Shown one piece after another: positions 7,338 to 17,137 of a stretch of 22,791 nt of DNA. Location of the stretch: positions 1 to 22,791 of the forward strand of contig DATKZS010000222.1 in NCBI GenBank assembly GCA_035527835.1, in the 5' to 3' direction. Under the pieces are notes generated by a model that had not been told where the DNA came from, searched no databases, and saw only the letters and a list, made by a program, of their open reading frames with translations. This DNA is from DATKZS01 sp035527835 [NCBI: bacterium] (GTDB taxonomy: Bacteria; RBG-13-61-14). How positions within the stretch are numbered: position 1 is the stretch's first letter; every line of letters begins with the position of its first letter. The translations under genes and the position numbers were made by a program.

Positions 7338-7817
7338 TTACCTCACCGCCTCGAAGTGCTGGATGTCGGCCAGCACTCCCTTCCTCGCCTCGTTCCAGAC
7401 CACCTTGATGGCCAGGCCGGTGTGCATCTCCTCCGGCTTGGTGTTCTTGACCGGCGCGATCATCCAGGCCGACGATCCTTCGAGCTGGATGATGGCCGTG
7501 ATCCTCGGCTCGGGCAGCGGCTCGCCCGAGATGGCGTTGTACATGACCGTGTACATGATGACCTTGCCCCGCGGCTGGACCTCGGTCCACTCGGTGAGCT
7601 CGACAAAGCACCGGCCGCAGCGGGTGGCCGGCGGCGAATACACCCGCCCGCACTGGTTGCACTTGGTCGCCAGCATCTTCATGTCCTTCAATGCCGCCAC
7701 GTAGCGCTCCATGTAGTCCGACCGGAAGTGCCATTTGTATTTCACGTCCCACGAGCCCTTGGCGTCGCGGGTGATGACCTTTTCCTTCTTCGGTGCCTTC
7801 TTCTCTTCTTTAGCCAT
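7338..7817 (-). CDS. DUF35 zinc-ribbon/OB-fold protein, partner of the second thiolase
   Basis: A 159-residue acyl-CoA-associated protein. A lysine-rich N-terminus is followed by a helix (HFRSDYMERYVAALKDMK). A rubredoxin-like zinc ribbon has Cys53, Cys56, Cys67 and Cys70 in CNQCGRVYSPPATRCGRC, and an OB fold follows (about residues 75-155). DUF35 proteins bind thiolase-fold enzymes and help hold the CoA part of the substrate; known examples partner steroid Ltp2 aldolases, BbsB and archaeal acetoacetyl-CoA thiolase. It is the last gene of the four-gene operon, 15 bases after the thiolase stop, with a GGGGAGG Shine-Dalgarno. The N-terminal extension makes it different from the other DUF35 of the operon. 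Confidence 0.93.
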   Translation of the reverse strand: MAKEEKKAPKKEKVITRDAKGSWDVKYKWHFRSDYMERYVAALKDMKMLATKCNQCGRVYSPPATRCGRCFVELTEWTEVQPRGKVIMYTVMYNAISGEPLPEPRITAIIQLEGSSAWMIAPVKNTKPEEMHTGLAIKVVWNEARKGVLADIQHFEAVR

Positions 7818-7832
7818 GACTCTTCCCTCCCC

Positions 7833-8972
7833 TTACTTTGTTTTGGAAAGGATGGTGACGATGTTGTTCTGCGCGGCCGGCCCGCACTGGCCATGGGCCA
7901 GCGCCGTCTTCGCGCCCTTCACCTGGTTGTCGGCCTCCCCCAGGAGCTGTTTGGCGCACTCGACCACCCGCACCAGGCTCACCGCGTTCAGCGCGCACGC
8001 CGCCAGCGCCCCCCCAGACGGGTTGACCGGGATCTTGCCGCCCACCTCGGTTGCCCTGCTCTTTAATAGCTTCGCGCCCTGGCCGGGCTTGGCAAAGCCC
8101 AGCGCCTCCGTGAGCATCAGCTCCTGGTGCGCGAACAGCTCGCACACCTCCGCCACGTCAATGTCCGACGCCTTGATCCCCGCCATCTTGTAGGCCATCT
8201 TGGCCGCGTCCTGGGCCGACTTGATCCGGGTGAGGTCGCGCTCGCCCGCGTAATAAAGCTCCTGGCTCATGCCGAAGCCCTTGACCCACACCGGCTTCTT
8301 GGTGATGCTCTTGGCCCGCTTCTCCGTGGCCATGAGCAGCACGCAGATGCCGTCGGTCTCCGGATAAACCATCAGCTCGCGCAGCGGCGAGAACGCCATC
8401 GGTGACGCCTTGACCTCGTCAACCGACGACACCGCACCCCGCGCCTTGACCTTCTTGTTCCTGGAGCCGTTCAATAAATTCTTGAGCGCCACCCGGGCCA
8501 GGTCGCCCTCCCTGGCGCCGTGCTTTTCCATGTACGCCCGCGCCTGCAAGGCCGCGATGGCGGTGTCGTTCAGGAAATTGAACTGGCGCTCGTAGGTCGG
8601 GTCGAGCTGCGCCGCCAGGGCCGCGTGCGGCTGCATGTCCGACGCCCTCGAGTAGGCCACGATCATGGCGGTGTTATGGTGCCCGGCGAGCAGCCGCATG
8701 AAGCCGTAGTACATGGCGTGCAGGCCCTCCTGTTCGACCTTGGTCTCGTCCTTGGCATACGCGCCCTCCGCGTCAATGGTATAGACCTGGCTGATGGTGT
8801 GACCGTCGTAAAAATCGTTCGAGTTCGTGATCACCGTGGCGATGTCGTCGCGGGTGAGGCCGGTGGTATCCAGGGCCTCCTTCACGCAGTCAAAGATCAT
8901 CTCGTCCCGCGAGCTCACCACGTGCGACGCCTGGTCGCTCATGGCCCATCCGACAATGGCAACAGGTTCCAT
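7833..8972 (-). CDS. thiolase-fold protein B (SCP-x/lipid-transfer-like) lacking the nucleophilic Cys
   Basis: A 379-residue thiolase-superfamily protein; the N-terminus MEPVAIVGWAMSDQ is the family's first strand and loop. No cysteine occurs between Cys29 and the DGICVLL segment, so the usual N-terminal catalytic Cys is missing. The region of the SCP-x HDCF motif reads VCELFAHQE (Cys277, His282), and the GHP histidine motif reads NPSGGALAACALN. The C-terminal Cys motif is kept in form (AHGQCGPAAQN). Normal Claisen thiolysis is therefore unlikely. Related nucleophile-less proteins include aldolases (Ltp2) working with DUF35 partners. Ten bases separate it from the preceding DUF35 gene, whose stop lies at the Shine-Dalgarno AAGGAGG. 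It may form a heteromer with protein A. Confidence 0.88.
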   Translation of the reverse strand: MEPVAIVGWAMSDQASHVVSSRDEMIFDCVKEALDTTGLTRDDIATVITNSNDFYDGHTISQVYTIDAEGAYAKDETKVEQEGLHAMYYGFMRLLAGHHNTAMIVAYSRASDMQPHAALAAQLDPTYERQFNFLNDTAIAALQARAYMEKHGAREGDLARVALKNLLNGSRNKKVKARGAVSSVDEVKASPMAFSPLRELMVYPETDGICVLLMATEKRAKSITKKPVWVKGFGMSQELYYAGERDLTRIKSAQDAAKMAYKMAGIKASDIDVAEVCELFAHQELMLTEALGFAKPGQGAKLLKSRATEVGGKIPVNPSGGALAACALNAVSLVRVVECAKQLLGEADNQVKGAKTALAHGQCGPAAQNNIVTILSKTK

Positions 8973-8982
8973 GGCCCCCTCC

Positions 8983-9435
8983 TTACTTCTTCTTGGCCGG
9001 CTCGAAATGCGACACGCTCTCCACGGTGTTGCCCGGCTGATCCGCGAACACCGCCTTGACCCGCGTCCCGATCCCGATGGCCGTCCCCGCGGCGCGCACC
9101 TCGCCGAATACCGCCGTGTCCGCGCCGTCGAGCCGGATCAGCCCGATGATCACCGGACTCTCCCGCCTGCTCCCGTCCACCTTCTGGTACGCCACCGTGT
9201 AGTTCACGATCACGCCCGAGCTCTTCACCGCTACGAACTGGTTGAGCGGCGCGCGCGAGCAGGAGCAGTACTTGCGCGGCGGCACGTACACCGTCTTGCA
9301 CTTCGGGCATTTCACGCCCGTGAACTTCTTTTCGCCGAGGTCCTGGTAAAACCGCTCCATGTAGGTCCCGACCGACCAGAGGCACGGCATGGGCGGCATG
9401 ATGTTGGTCACTTGCCGGAAATGTTTCTCGCTCAT
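8983..9435 (-). CDS. DUF35 zinc-ribbon/OB-fold protein, partner of the first thiolase
   Basis: A 150-residue protein. The start at 9435 (MSEKHFRQV) has a strong AAGGGGGG Shine-Dalgarno; the frame stays open upstream to 9744, but that part is the antisense-like shadow of the thiolase gene. A helix (GTYMERFYQDL) precedes the zinc ribbon, whose ligands are Cys43, Cys46, Cys57 and Cys59 with unusual last spacing (C-x-C instead of C-x2-C). An OB fold with NYTVAYQKVDG follows, ending in a Lys-rich tail. It is expected to bind thiolase A and help position the acyl-CoA. It lies 14 bases after the thiolase A gene and 10 bases before thiolase B. Confidence 0.92.
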   Translation of the reverse strand: MSEKHFRQVTNIMPPMPCLWSVGTYMERFYQDLGEKKFTGVKCPKCKTVYVPPRKYCSCSRAPLNQFVAVKSSGVIVNYTVAYQKVDGSRRESPVIIGLIRLDGADTAVFGEVRAAGTAIGIGTRVKAVFADQPGNTVESVSHFEPAKKK

Positions 9436-9449
9436 CTTGACACCCCCCT

Positions 9450-10667
9450 TCAGCCCTTGCGCGGCTCGCGCGAGAGCACGGTCACGGTCACGAACTGGAA
9501 CAGGCCGCCCCACCCGTGCGACACCGTCTTGTTCACCTTCTTCGGCACCTGGTGCTCGCCGGCCCGGCCCATGATCTGCAACGCCGCCTCCCCCACCCGG
9601 ATCATGGCGGTGGCCCCGATCGCGTTCGTCGAGATCACGCCGCCGGAGGCGTTGATGGGAAGGTCCCCGTCCATCTGGGTCACGCCCTTTTGCAGCATCT
9701 CCGGGCCCTTGCCCTCGTCGAAGAGCGACAGCCGCTCGCTCCACATCATTTCCTGGTGGGCGAAGGGGTCGTAGATCTCGGCCAGGTCAATCTCCTTTTT
9801 CGGGTCCTTGATCCCGGCCCGCTCGTAGGCCCACTTGGCCGCCAGCTTGCACGCGATCTGCTCCGCCGGGTCCGAAAGAGTGGGCCCAGCCGGGTTCAGG
9901 CACGGGTCCGTCGAGCACGACGCCGTGCCCAGCACGAACGCCGGCTGGTCGCAAATCTTCTTGGCCTTTTCCGCCGTGGTGTAGAGCATGGCGCAGGCCC
10001 CGTCCGACGACGGGCACGTGAACCCGTAACGGATCGGGTAGCTGATCATCGGAGTCTTCAGCACGTCCTCCACCGTGATGTTCGGAAACTGCAGGTGGGC
10101 ATACGGGTTCTTGCACGCGTTCCTCCGGTTCTTCACCACGTGCATGGCAAAATGCTCCTCCGTGGCCCCCGAGGCGTGCATGTAAGACTGCGCCTGGTAA
10201 GCAGCGCCGCCCGCCGAGCCGCCCGACGCCATGGCCTCGACCCCCGTGGACGGCGAGAACCCCAGCATGAACAGGCCCTCGGGAAGGGCGATGGCCACCA
10301 GCCCCATCTGGGCATGACCATCCGACTGCTTCTCGAACGCCACCGCCAGCACCGTGTCGGCCATCCCGGAGGCCACGTGGTAATACGCCGCCGCCGCCGT
10401 GGTCGCGCCGGTGGTCCCGCCCGTCGCGATCCGCAGCACCGGACGGTCCACGATCCCCAGCATCGGGCCTGCCCACAGCTCCGGCTGGTTCACCCCCTCG
10501 AACGTGTGCATGTTCCCGAACACCACCGCGTCAACCTGCTCCGGCTTCGTCCCGCTCATGGCGAAGCAGTTGTCAACCGCTTCCGAGATCAGCTCGGGGA
10601 TGTTAACGTCCCGGCGCTTGGCCACGTGCTTGTTCTGGCCCACGCCGATTATCGCCACGTCTCTCAT
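9450..10667 (-). CDS. thiolase-fold protein A (SCP-x/lipid-transfer-like) lacking the nucleophilic Cys
   Basis: A 405-residue thiolase-superfamily protein. The start at 10667 (MRDVAIIGVGQNKH) has AAAGGAGG upstream; the longer open frame to 10736 is rejected because its extra residues (MKTEALT) are read from the palindrome at 10715-10800. At the catalytic Cys position the sequence is ATGGTTGATT (residues 81-90), so Cys is replaced, probably by Gly84. The HDCF-like motif reads IYDPFAHQE with Tyr299 and His304, the GHP motif reads NASGGVISTNAIG, and the C-terminal Cys motif is HGWGG without Cys. Tyrosines in place of thiolase residues recall Ltp2-type retro-aldolases, but which tyrosine matches is uncertain. 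First gene of the operon. Confidence 0.9.
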   Translation of the reverse strand: MRDVAIIGVGQNKHVAKRRDVNIPELISEAVDNCFAMSGTKPEQVDAVVFGNMHTFEGVNQPELWAGPMLGIVDRPVLRIATGGTTGATTAAAAYYHVASGMADTVLAVAFEKQSDGHAQMGLVAIALPEGLFMLGFSPSTGVEAMASGGSAGGAAYQAQSYMHASGATEEHFAMHVVKNRRNACKNPYAHLQFPNITVEDVLKTPMISYPIRYGFTCPSSDGACAMLYTTAEKAKKICDQPAFVLGTASCSTDPCLNPAGPTLSDPAEQIACKLAAKWAYERAGIKDPKKEIDLAEIYDPFAHQEMMWSERLSLFDEGKGPEMLQKGVTQMDGDLPINASGGVISTNAIGATAMIRVGEAALQIMGRAGEHQVPKKVNKTVSHGWGGLFQFVTVTVLSREPRKG

Positions 10668-10714
10668 TCCCACTACCTCCTTTCCTGTTCTCCACCGCTT
10701 TCGAAATACCTTCC

Positions 10715-10800
10715 GGGTCAGAGCTTCAGTTTTCAATTAATCGCGGAATGATGCAACTCCTGACCGCCACGAGATTAATTGAAAACTGAAGCTCTGACCC
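10715..10800. repeat. palindromic repeat, GGGTCAGAGCTTCAGTTTTC family, copy 1
   Basis: Arms 10715-10742 and 10773-10800 are a perfect 28-base inverted repeat around a 30-base loop. It lies in the leader between the predicted thiolase operon promoter and the thiolase A start. A second copy is at 14421-14506. The form suggests a non-autonomous palindromic element of the kind mobilised by IS200/RAYT-type transposases; no transposase is in the window. Confidence 0.92.
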
Positions 10801-10881
10801 TCCCACGGCCCGGCCCGCTTCAAATAACGATTGTTATCCCGATGCGCAAAAATAAATGGCCCCCTTGCACGGACGAAACAT

Positions 10882-10911
10882 ACAATAAACCGATTGCCGG
10901 GACGATGTCAA
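10882..10911 (-). promoter_or_regulatory. sigma70 promoter for the thiolase/DUF35 operon
   Basis: Read on the minus strand: TTGACA (10906-10911), an 18-base spacer and TATTGT (10882-10887). The leader of about 210 bases to thiolase A includes the palindrome at 10715-10800. Just downstream of the start site is a small operator-like inverted repeat ATAAC-N4-GTTAT near 10825-10838; no regulator can be named. Confidence 0.55.
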
Positions 10912-10977
10912 TACTTTTTTCCACCGCCGTTTTCCATCTGCACGCAACTTGGTCTATGATTCCATCAGGATTCATCC

Positions 10978-11736
10978 ATGGACAACGGCAAGCAAATAAG
11001 GCCCGGCCGCGCCTACGAGTCCACCCGTAACGAGCTGTTGGCCGAGGCGGGGGTGATGGCTCTCGCGGTGGCGGCGGTGTATTTTCTGCACGGCCGGGGC
11101 CGGGCCATGCCGGCGGCGATGGGGGCGATCATTGCCCTGCGCTTCCTCACCCTGAACCGCCGCGGCGACTGGATCTTCTTTTTGCTGGGCGTGGTGCTGG
11201 GCGGCGGCAACGACGTGCTCTCGATGTACAAGGGCGTTTACCACTACAACGCGGCCACGGTGCTGCCGGTTCCGATCCCGCTGTGGATGGTGGTCTTCTG
11301 GGGCCAGGTGTTCGTGTCGTTTCGGAAGCTCATGCGCTTCGGGCCGTTCAAGGGGCCGGACGAGCAGAGCCTGCCGCTCATTGACGCGCCGCTGGCGCTC
11401 GACATCGTCATCGCCGTGATCTACCGCATGATCATCTACCGCACCGCCTCCACGCCCTGGCTCCCCGACGCCCTCTTCGCCGCCATCCTCATCATCCGCC
11501 TCCTCGTCCTGCCCCCGCGGCTCCACGAGCGACGGCTCATGCTCGCCATGATCGTCATCGGGCCCCTCTACGAGATGCTCCTCATCGGCTGCGGACTCTA
11601 TGTCTATCAGACCGGCGTCATCCTCGGCATGCCCCTGTGGCTCATCGTGTACTGGGTCTTCATTATCAGGGCGCTGAAAGCGATCTTCGACCGGGTGGAA
11701 AACGTGTTAGCTACCGCACCCCGCAAGGGGTGGTAA
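10978..11736 (+). CDS. polytopic membrane protein of unknown function
   Basis: A 252-residue protein with about seven hydrophobic segments, starting with AGVMALAVAAVYFL near residue 24. A Shine-Dalgarno AGGA lies about eight bases before the ATG. A conserved-looking loop, GGGNDVLSMYKGVYHY followed by VPIPLWMVVFWG, faintly recalls the acidic-loop plus Pro-Leu-Trp pattern of DUF2878 and CruF-like carotenoid proteins, but I do not consider that a match. It is divergent from the thiolase operon and shares its 310-base upstream region. A TATGAT box at 10955-10960 could be its -10, with a poor -35. After the gene there is a cluster of small hairpin repeats. Confidence 0.75.
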   Translation: MDNGKQIRPGRAYESTRNELLAEAGVMALAVAAVYFLHGRGRAMPAAMGAIIALRFLTLNRRGDWIFFLLGVVLGGGNDVLSMYKGVYHYNAATVLPVPIPLWMVVFWGQVFVSFRKLMRFGPFKGPDEQSLPLIDAPLALDIVIAVIYRMIIYRTASTPWLPDALFAAILIIRLLVLPPRLHERRLMLAMIVIGPLYEMLLIGCGLYVYQTGVILGMPLWLIVYWVFIIRALKAIFDRVENVLATAPRKGW

Positions 11737-11745
11737 CATGAGTAG

Positions 11746-11908
11746 CCGTAGGTGCAACCTACGGAACAGCGCCCAACTGGGTATCAACCCTGAAGATATT
11801 GACCAAAGACGGCCGCGAGGTGCGACCCCTTCAGGGTCGGGACCGGGTTGCGCGCCTTTCCGGGGGTTTCACCACCCGGCTACTCACATCATTCCCCTTC
11901 GGGGGAAT
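11746..11908. repeat. cluster of small hairpin repeats
   Basis: Three inverted repeats follow each other: CCGTAGG/CCTACGG (11746-11764), ACCCTGAAG (11787-11795) with CTTCAGGGT (11829-11837), and ATTCCCC-TTCG-GGGGAAT (11891-11908), which has a stable UUCG tetraloop. They fill most of the gap between two convergent genes and could end transcription from either side. Short open frames here are non-coding shadows. Confidence 0.7.
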
Positions 11909-11942
11909 ATTTTGGACATCAATGTATTCTTCTCTTTTTCTT

Positions 11943-11965
11943 AGCGGCCTTGGCGTCTTGGCGTT
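11943..11965. repeat. half copy of the CTTGGCGTCTTGGCG repeat
   Basis: AGCGGCCTTGGCGTCTTGGC and flanking bases match the right arm of the full palindrome at 7246-7319, with a similar extension (ACTCTTTGCTTTCC) leading to the stop codon of the AsmA-like gene at 11981. No left arm is present. Confidence 0.75.
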
Positions 11966-11980
11966 ACTCTTTGCTTTCCC

Positions 11981-14125
11981 TCATTGTCCCGCCGTGTCGG
12001 AATCCTGCGGCGTCGGCGGCGCCGGGAGTTCAGGCGGGGATGGAGGCGCGTTGTCGAGCGGGTTCCAGGCCGCGTACTGGAGGTGGTCCCAGTCGCCATA
12101 GGCCCGGACGTAGAGCGTTGACACGGCCTCTCCGGCCGGGCCGGTCACGATGCCCACCAGCGGCAATCCCTTCATGATCAGGGCGAACGGTCCCAGAAAG
12201 TTGAGCTTGATTTTCAGGTCCGTGTTATGGGTGGCGAAGTCAATCCAGCCCTGGGCCTCTCCGCTGAGCGCCGCGCTGTCCACCTTGAGGTTGGTGAGAT
12301 ATGCCACGCCGCGGTCGAAGCGGACGTTGGACGACATGGTGCGGAACTTCATGTCCGCGAGCTCGGAGGGCGCGGGCAGCTTGAAGAACGTGAGGATTTT
12401 TCCGACCAGGTTGAAGTCCTTGAAAAAGCCGTCGCGCACGGTGATGTCGAGATCGCCGTTAAGGTCGCGGGTCACGAATTCGCCGGACACGAACCGTCCG
12501 GTGATGAACCCGTCGGCGTCGGCCATCCCATGGAGGAATGTTGTGGTGTTGAAGAGCTGGTCGGTGAAGCTCGTCATGTCCATGCCCCGGATCCTGCCGT
12601 CAAAGCGGAAGCGGGTGTCGGTCGGATGGTTGAAGTCCACCCAGGACCGGCCGGACTCGGTGTACGAGCCGCCGCAGGCGTTGAACCGGAGCTCCGGGAA
12701 GGTGAGGAATCGCTTGTTGGTGACGTCCCAATTGCCCTTGGCGTCCGCGATCTCGATCTTGTTGTACACGCCTTGTTTGATGAACACGTGGCCGCCCCAT
12801 CGCGTCATCATGCCCATCATGGGCTGGCCGGCCTTGAGCCGGGTGCGGCGCGGCCGGAAGAGCTTCTTGAAGTCCACGAAGTCGGTTGCGGCGTCAATAT
12901 CGAAGCGCGGCGTGCGCGACTCGGTCATGACCCCGCCGCCCCGGACCCGCGTCCCGGCCAGACGGATCAGCGTCTCGGGCATCCGCACCTGCCCGTCCTC
13001 CAGGTAAATGGTTGCGCTGATGTCCTGGAGCGGCGCGATCACCCGGCCCGGGTCCCAGGTCATGCCGAACAGCTCGAGCGTGCCCTGGTAATGCACCTTG
13101 GCCGCCCGCTGGGGCGCCGGGCCCCACGCATGGAGCTTGACCCGGCCGCTGCCCTGGCCCTCCATGTCCGGGATGGTCTTGGACCGCGCGAGCGGCGGCC
13201 ACATGGCCGCGCGCTTCACCGCCGGGAACGACGCGGTGAGGTCGAGATTGGCGTCGAAGCTGAACTTGGGGCTAAGCTTGAGCACTCCGCTCAGGCTGTT
13301 GATGCTGATGCCCGGCCACTTCCCGGAGAGGGAGGTCACGGAAATCTCACCGCTGCCGTAGGCCCGGATGGTTCCGTTAAAGCTGAAGACCGGACCGCTC
13401 GACCCCGATGTCTGCGGAAACGGCAGCGACGCCGAGAAGCGCGCCGGCTGGTCGCCGTATGCCCCGTCAAAGCGGAAATTCACCCCCGCCAGATTGACGG
13501 GCGCCAGGAAAATCTTTTTGCCGCGGTTCAGATCGAGCGCCGACACGTTGGCGTTGCTGACCTCCACCCGCTCCATCCGCAGCAGGTCCTCGAGCCCGCC
13601 GCCGGTGGTGGGCAGCGACCGCTTCAGGCTGTCCTTGATCATCCAGACGAACACGCTCTCCTGGTCCGCGGACTGCGACGGCTTTGCCTCCCCCTTCTTC
13701 CGCACCGGCATCTCTCTGATCCAGCGCGCCGCGTTCCACTTGCCGTCGCCGCCGCGCACCAGCCAGATGCGCGGGTCCTCCACAATGATCTCCTTCCACA
13801 CGATCCGCCGGCCGCGGATCAGCTCCGAGGTGTCCGCAACCACCTTGATCGCCTTGGCCGAGAAGAACCGCTCCGAGCCGCCGTCTCCATTTTTCAGCTT
13901 GAGCTCGAAGTCGCGGACCTGCACCCCGAGTCCGGGCAGGAACAGGGGCGCCACGTAGCCGGCCGCCAGCTCGGCGTTGGTGTTCTCTTCAATCCATTCG
14001 GAGAGCATCTCCCGGCCGGAGGATGCGGGGATCAGTCCGGGCAGATACTGCGCGGCCAACAGGCCCAGAACCACCACCAGCGCGGCCACGCCCGCGGCCG
14101 TGGCGATGAAGCAACCGCGGCGCAT
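11981..14125 (-). CDS. AsmA-like envelope protein
   Basis: A 714-residue protein with one N-terminal membrane helix (residues 8-33) and a large periplasmic part rich in beta strands, the pattern of AsmA and related bridge-like proteins. The N-terminal domain has phrases of the family (VQVRDFELKLKNG, then IIVEDPRIWLVRGGDGKWN). The C-terminal half has the AsmA repeat look (DLNGDLDITVRDGFFKD, then LKIKLNFLGPFALIMKGLP). The C-terminus is Pro-rich. Relatives act in lipid movement to, or assembly of, the outer membrane. The start has GAGGAG upstream and lies five bases after the stop of a small gene (14131-14283), so the two are probably co-transcribed. The exact family member is not clear. Confidence 0.85.
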   Translation of the reverse strand: MRRGCFIATAAGVAALVVVLGLLAAQYLPGLIPASSGREMLSEWIEENTNAELAAGYVAPLFLPGLGVQVRDFELKLKNGDGGSERFFSAKAIKVVADTSELIRGRRIVWKEIIVEDPRIWLVRGGDGKWNAARWIREMPVRKKGEAKPSQSADQESVFVWMIKDSLKRSLPTTGGGLEDLLRMERVEVSNANVSALDLNRGKKIFLAPVNLAGVNFRFDGAYGDQPARFSASLPFPQTSGSSGPVFSFNGTIRAYGSGEISVTSLSGKWPGISINSLSGVLKLSPKFSFDANLDLTASFPAVKRAAMWPPLARSKTIPDMEGQGSGRVKLHAWGPAPQRAAKVHYQGTLELFGMTWDPGRVIAPLQDISATIYLEDGQVRMPETLIRLAGTRVRGGGVMTESRTPRFDIDAATDFVDFKKLFRPRRTRLKAGQPMMGMMTRWGGHVFIKQGVYNKIEIADAKGNWDVTNKRFLTFPELRFNACGGSYTESGRSWVDFNHPTDTRFRFDGRIRGMDMTSFTDQLFNTTTFLHGMADADGFITGRFVSGEFVTRDLNGDLDITVRDGFFKDFNLVGKILTFFKLPAPSELADMKFRTMSSNVRFDRGVAYLTNLKVDSAALSGEAQGWIDFATHNTDLKIKLNFLGPFALIMKGLPLVGIVTGPAGEAVSTLYVRAYGDWDHLQYAAWNPLDNAPPSPPELPAPPTPQDSDTAGQ

Positions 14126-14130
14126 TCGCT

Positions 14131-14283
14131 TTAAATCTCCTCTTCAACAATGTACTGGCCGCCGGAGCGGACAAAAGAGTGGGTGATGAGCTCGCCGACC
14201 AGCGCGAACCAGAATCCAAGTCCCCCTCCCAACAACAATAAAGCCGGCAATTTCCTTTCCTTCATGACCTGGAACCATGACAT
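14131..14283 (-). CDS. small single-span membrane protein upstream of the AsmA-like gene
   Basis: An open frame of 50 residues (start ATG 14281-14283) or 44 residues (ATG 14263-14265), ending with TAA at 14131-14133. A charged start (MKERK) is followed by one hydrophobic helix (LPALLLLGGGLGFWFALVG) and a polar end (SGGQYIVEEEI). Its last codons contain the Shine-Dalgarno of the AsmA-like gene (GAAGAGGAG), and only five bases separate the two, as in coupled genes. Neither start has a clear Shine-Dalgarno. Competing frames in the same stretch look less protein-like. I do not recognise a family. Confidence 0.6.
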   Translation of the reverse strand: MSWFQVMKERKLPALLLLGGGLGFWFALVGELITHSFVRSGGQYIVEEEI

Positions 14284-14420
14284 GCACGCGCCGCGAATGG
14301 CGCCGAAGCCTATTGTACCGGCAATTACCGAGGGGTTTCAACCTGGTGATTGAGCATCGGGAAGCCTAAACCAAGCTGATTAGAAAAATAGTAGCCAGCA
14401 GCCAGCAGCAAGGGCGGGCA

Positions 14421-14506
14421 GGGTCAGAGCTTCAGTTTTCAGTTAATCGTGAGATGTCGCTACTCTTGCGCACCCCCGAGATTAACTGAAAACTGAAGCT
14501 CTGACC
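14421..14506. repeat. palindromic repeat, GGGTCAGAGCTTCAGTTTTC family, copy 2
   Basis: Arms 14422-14448 and 14480-14506 are a perfect 27-base inverted repeat around a 31-base loop. Compared with copy 1 (10715-10800), CAATTAATC has become CAGTTAATC in the left arm and GATTAATTG has become GATTAACTG in the right arm, so pairing is kept. The loop sequences differ. Confidence 0.9.
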
Positions 14507-14596
14507 ATGGAGGCGCTCGCTTCCCGCTCCCCGCTCCTCACCCCTTCCGGCGATCTTCCCGATTTTTTCATCCCGCGGCTAAGGCCCCCGCCGGAT

Positions 14597-14682
14597 TTGA
14601 CAAATGATCGCAAAAGAGGCAATATGGGGCTGCAAGCGTTCATAAGCGTGAACTCCTGGGGCATTCGCTTGCAGTTCAGGAG
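14597..14682 (+). promoter_or_regulatory. possible promoter and structured leader of hppA
   Basis: A perfect TTGACA (14597-14602) lies 17 bases before CAATAT (14620-14625). The RNA would begin near 14630, exactly where CTGCAAGCG (14630-14638) can pair with CGCTTGCAG (14666-14674), enclosing a GTTCA/TGAAC hairpin (14638-14642 with 14649-14653). A second GTTCA (14674-14678) and CTCCTG/CAGGAG (14653-14658 with 14677-14682) allow a competing fold. No known riboswitch is recognised. The rest of the 565-base gap up to 14848 holds the palindrome at 14421-14506 and, near 14390-14420, CCAGCAG-type simple repeats; I see no gene in it. Confidence 0.3.
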
Positions 14683-14848
14683 ACCGCCGGACGCGCCTTC
14701 TTAGAGTAGTGCATCAACGTAAAATTCAATAAACCTTGAATAGTTTTCCCATACCCCATGGCGATGAGGTGTATAGGCGATTTATTTTTCCATTTTTCAG
14801 TTCAGGTGTTCGGCAAAGTTTAATCAGTAACAGAAGGAGGAGAGAGTA

Positions 14849-17113
<2,265 letters not shown>

Positions 17114-17137
17114 GAGCAATCACAGCATTCCGAGCGC

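Noticed and set aside
9436-9744. N-terminal extension of the first DUF35 protein
   Set aside because: It overlaps the end of thiolase A in another frame and has unnatural composition; the ATG at 9435 has a strong Shine-Dalgarno.
10668-10736. N-terminal extension of thiolase A
   Set aside because: The extra residues begin in the palindrome, and a strong Shine-Dalgarno lies before the internal ATG at 10667.
11738-11944. Small open frame after the membrane protein gene
   Set aside because: The sequence is a chain of hairpin repeats, which explains the lack of stops; the product has no protein-like features.
12227-14134. Long plus-strand open frame opposite the AsmA-like gene
   Set aside because: It is rich in Arg, His and Glu without domains, a typical shadow of a GC-rich coding strand.
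14144-14341. 65-residue minus-strand frame upstream of the AsmA-like gene
   Set aside because: Its Arg/His-rich product looks unnatural; the overlapping frame at 14131-14283 has a better membrane-protein pattern and junction.
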